Under the pieces are notes generated by a model. That model made no database searches. It was not told the origin of the DNA and saw only the letters and a program-made list of their open reading frames with translations. The position numbers and the translations under genes are program-made. DNA of 64,000 bases from Betaproteobacteria bacterium (GTDB taxonomy: Bacteria; Pseudomonadota; Gammaproteobacteria; Burkholderiales; Rhodocyclaceae), in assembly GCA_009782565.1 (NCBI GenBank), contig WRIU01000003.1:124001-188000 (forward strand), written 5' to 3'. This document shows, one piece after another, positions 63,704 through 64,000 of the stretch; the stretch's first letter is position 1, and each line of letters opens with the position of its first letter.

Positions 63704-64000
63704 ACGCGCCAGACGCAAACAATGGCGCTCTCATCCTCATTCCCACCAGCCTGGGCGAAGCGCCCTGGACGGATTTCCTTCCCGCCTCCGCACAATCGCG
63801 CGCCATCAATATCCGTCATTTCGTGGTCGAAAACGCCCGCGCCGCCCGCGCCCACCTGAAGCGCATCGAATTTCCAGGCAGCTTGCGCGACACCGACATC
63901 CGCGAACTGCCCGCCGAGGGCGATAACGGCGAACTGGATGCCTTGCTTGCCCCAGTATTTAAGGGCGAAAACGTCGGCCTGATGTCGGACGCGGGCTGCC
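63700..64000 (+). CDS. RsmI-like SAM-dependent methyltransferase (3' partial)
   Basis: The frame opens at GTG 63700, which overlaps the maf stop, and runs off the window end after about 100 codons. ALILIPTSLGEAP, HFVVENARAARAHLKRI and the final NVGLMSDAGC match the N-terminal half of RsmI/tetrapyrrole-methylase-fold enzymes, where LMSDAGCP is the nucleotide-binding loop. It looks like the shorter RsmI paralogue found beside maf in many beta-proteobacteria, not canonical RsmI. Substrate unknown. Confidence 0.85.
   Translation, partial: MNAPDANNGALILIPTSLGEAPWTDFLPASAQSRAINIRHFVVENARAARAHLKRIEFPGSLRDTDIRELPAEGDNGELDALLAPVFKGENVGLMSDAGC

Overview
The window looks like a chromosomal stretch of a moderately GC-rich betaproteobacterium. 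The evidence is gene content and order: dciA/secA/argJ, rpsP-rimM-trmD-rplS, rsfS-rlmH-maf next to an Orn/Lys/Arg decarboxylase and dcd, lolB-ispE-tRNA-Gln-prs-rplY-pth-ychF, and yceD-rpmF-plsX-fabH-fabD-fabG. Rhodocyclales or Nitrosomonadales relatives are my best guess, from memory of gene order and not from any search. Most of the window is dense housekeeping DNA, interrupted by a few accessory patches.

Layout. 1-6.6 kb: gatA (5' truncated), gatB, a HIT protein, a large PilZ-like protein, ubiE and a cytochrome b561. 6.8-10 kb: a corrinoid-type ABC uptake operon (btuF-btuC-btuD) that ends in a diverged PduO-type adenosyltransferase homologue. 10-16.4 kb: cell-envelope genes (GT39 glycosyltransferase, phosphoethanolamine transferase, YihY) and a second PilZ-like protein. 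This part also holds a 151-bp miniature inverted-repeat element and a 50-bp direct repeat that brackets the glycosyltransferase. 16.6-27.1 kb: ribosome and tRNA genes, a TlpA thioredoxin, a Sel1-repeat protein, a DUF3298-like protein, dciA, secA and argJ.

27.3-32.2 kb holds the most unusual locus. It is a two-gene module: a MotA/ExbB/ZorA-like four-helix membrane protein with a roughly 850-residue tail of 25-residue coiled-coil repeats, followed by a single-pass MotB/ExbD/ZorB-like partner. 32.4-39.3 kb is a seven-gene, overlapping MoxR/DUF58 operon (RDD, SpoIIM-like, a membrane protein, DUF4129, DUF4350, MoxR ATPase, DUF58).

39.4-47.7 kb: rsfS, rlmH, maf, decarboxylase, dcd, a variant sirtuin and uvrA. 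Immediately after uvrA lies a low-GC islet (XRE regulator, LprI-domain lipoprotein-like protein, small membrane protein). It is closed by a second 216-bp copy of the uvrA 3' end exactly 2,490 bp downstream. 50.3-64 kb returns to housekeeping: maoC, a small PilZ protein, ychF, pth, rplY, prs, tRNA-Gln, ispE, lolB, a TPR protein, the fatty-acid/phospholipid initiation operon, a second Maf protein and the start of an RsmI-like methyltransferase.

Short palindromic repeats recur at 6.6, 6.8, 8.8, 18.8 and 51.3 kb. One lies in frame inside btuD and another forms the arm that contains the btuF ribosome-binding site. All identifications come from reading motifs; no search or structure prediction was run.
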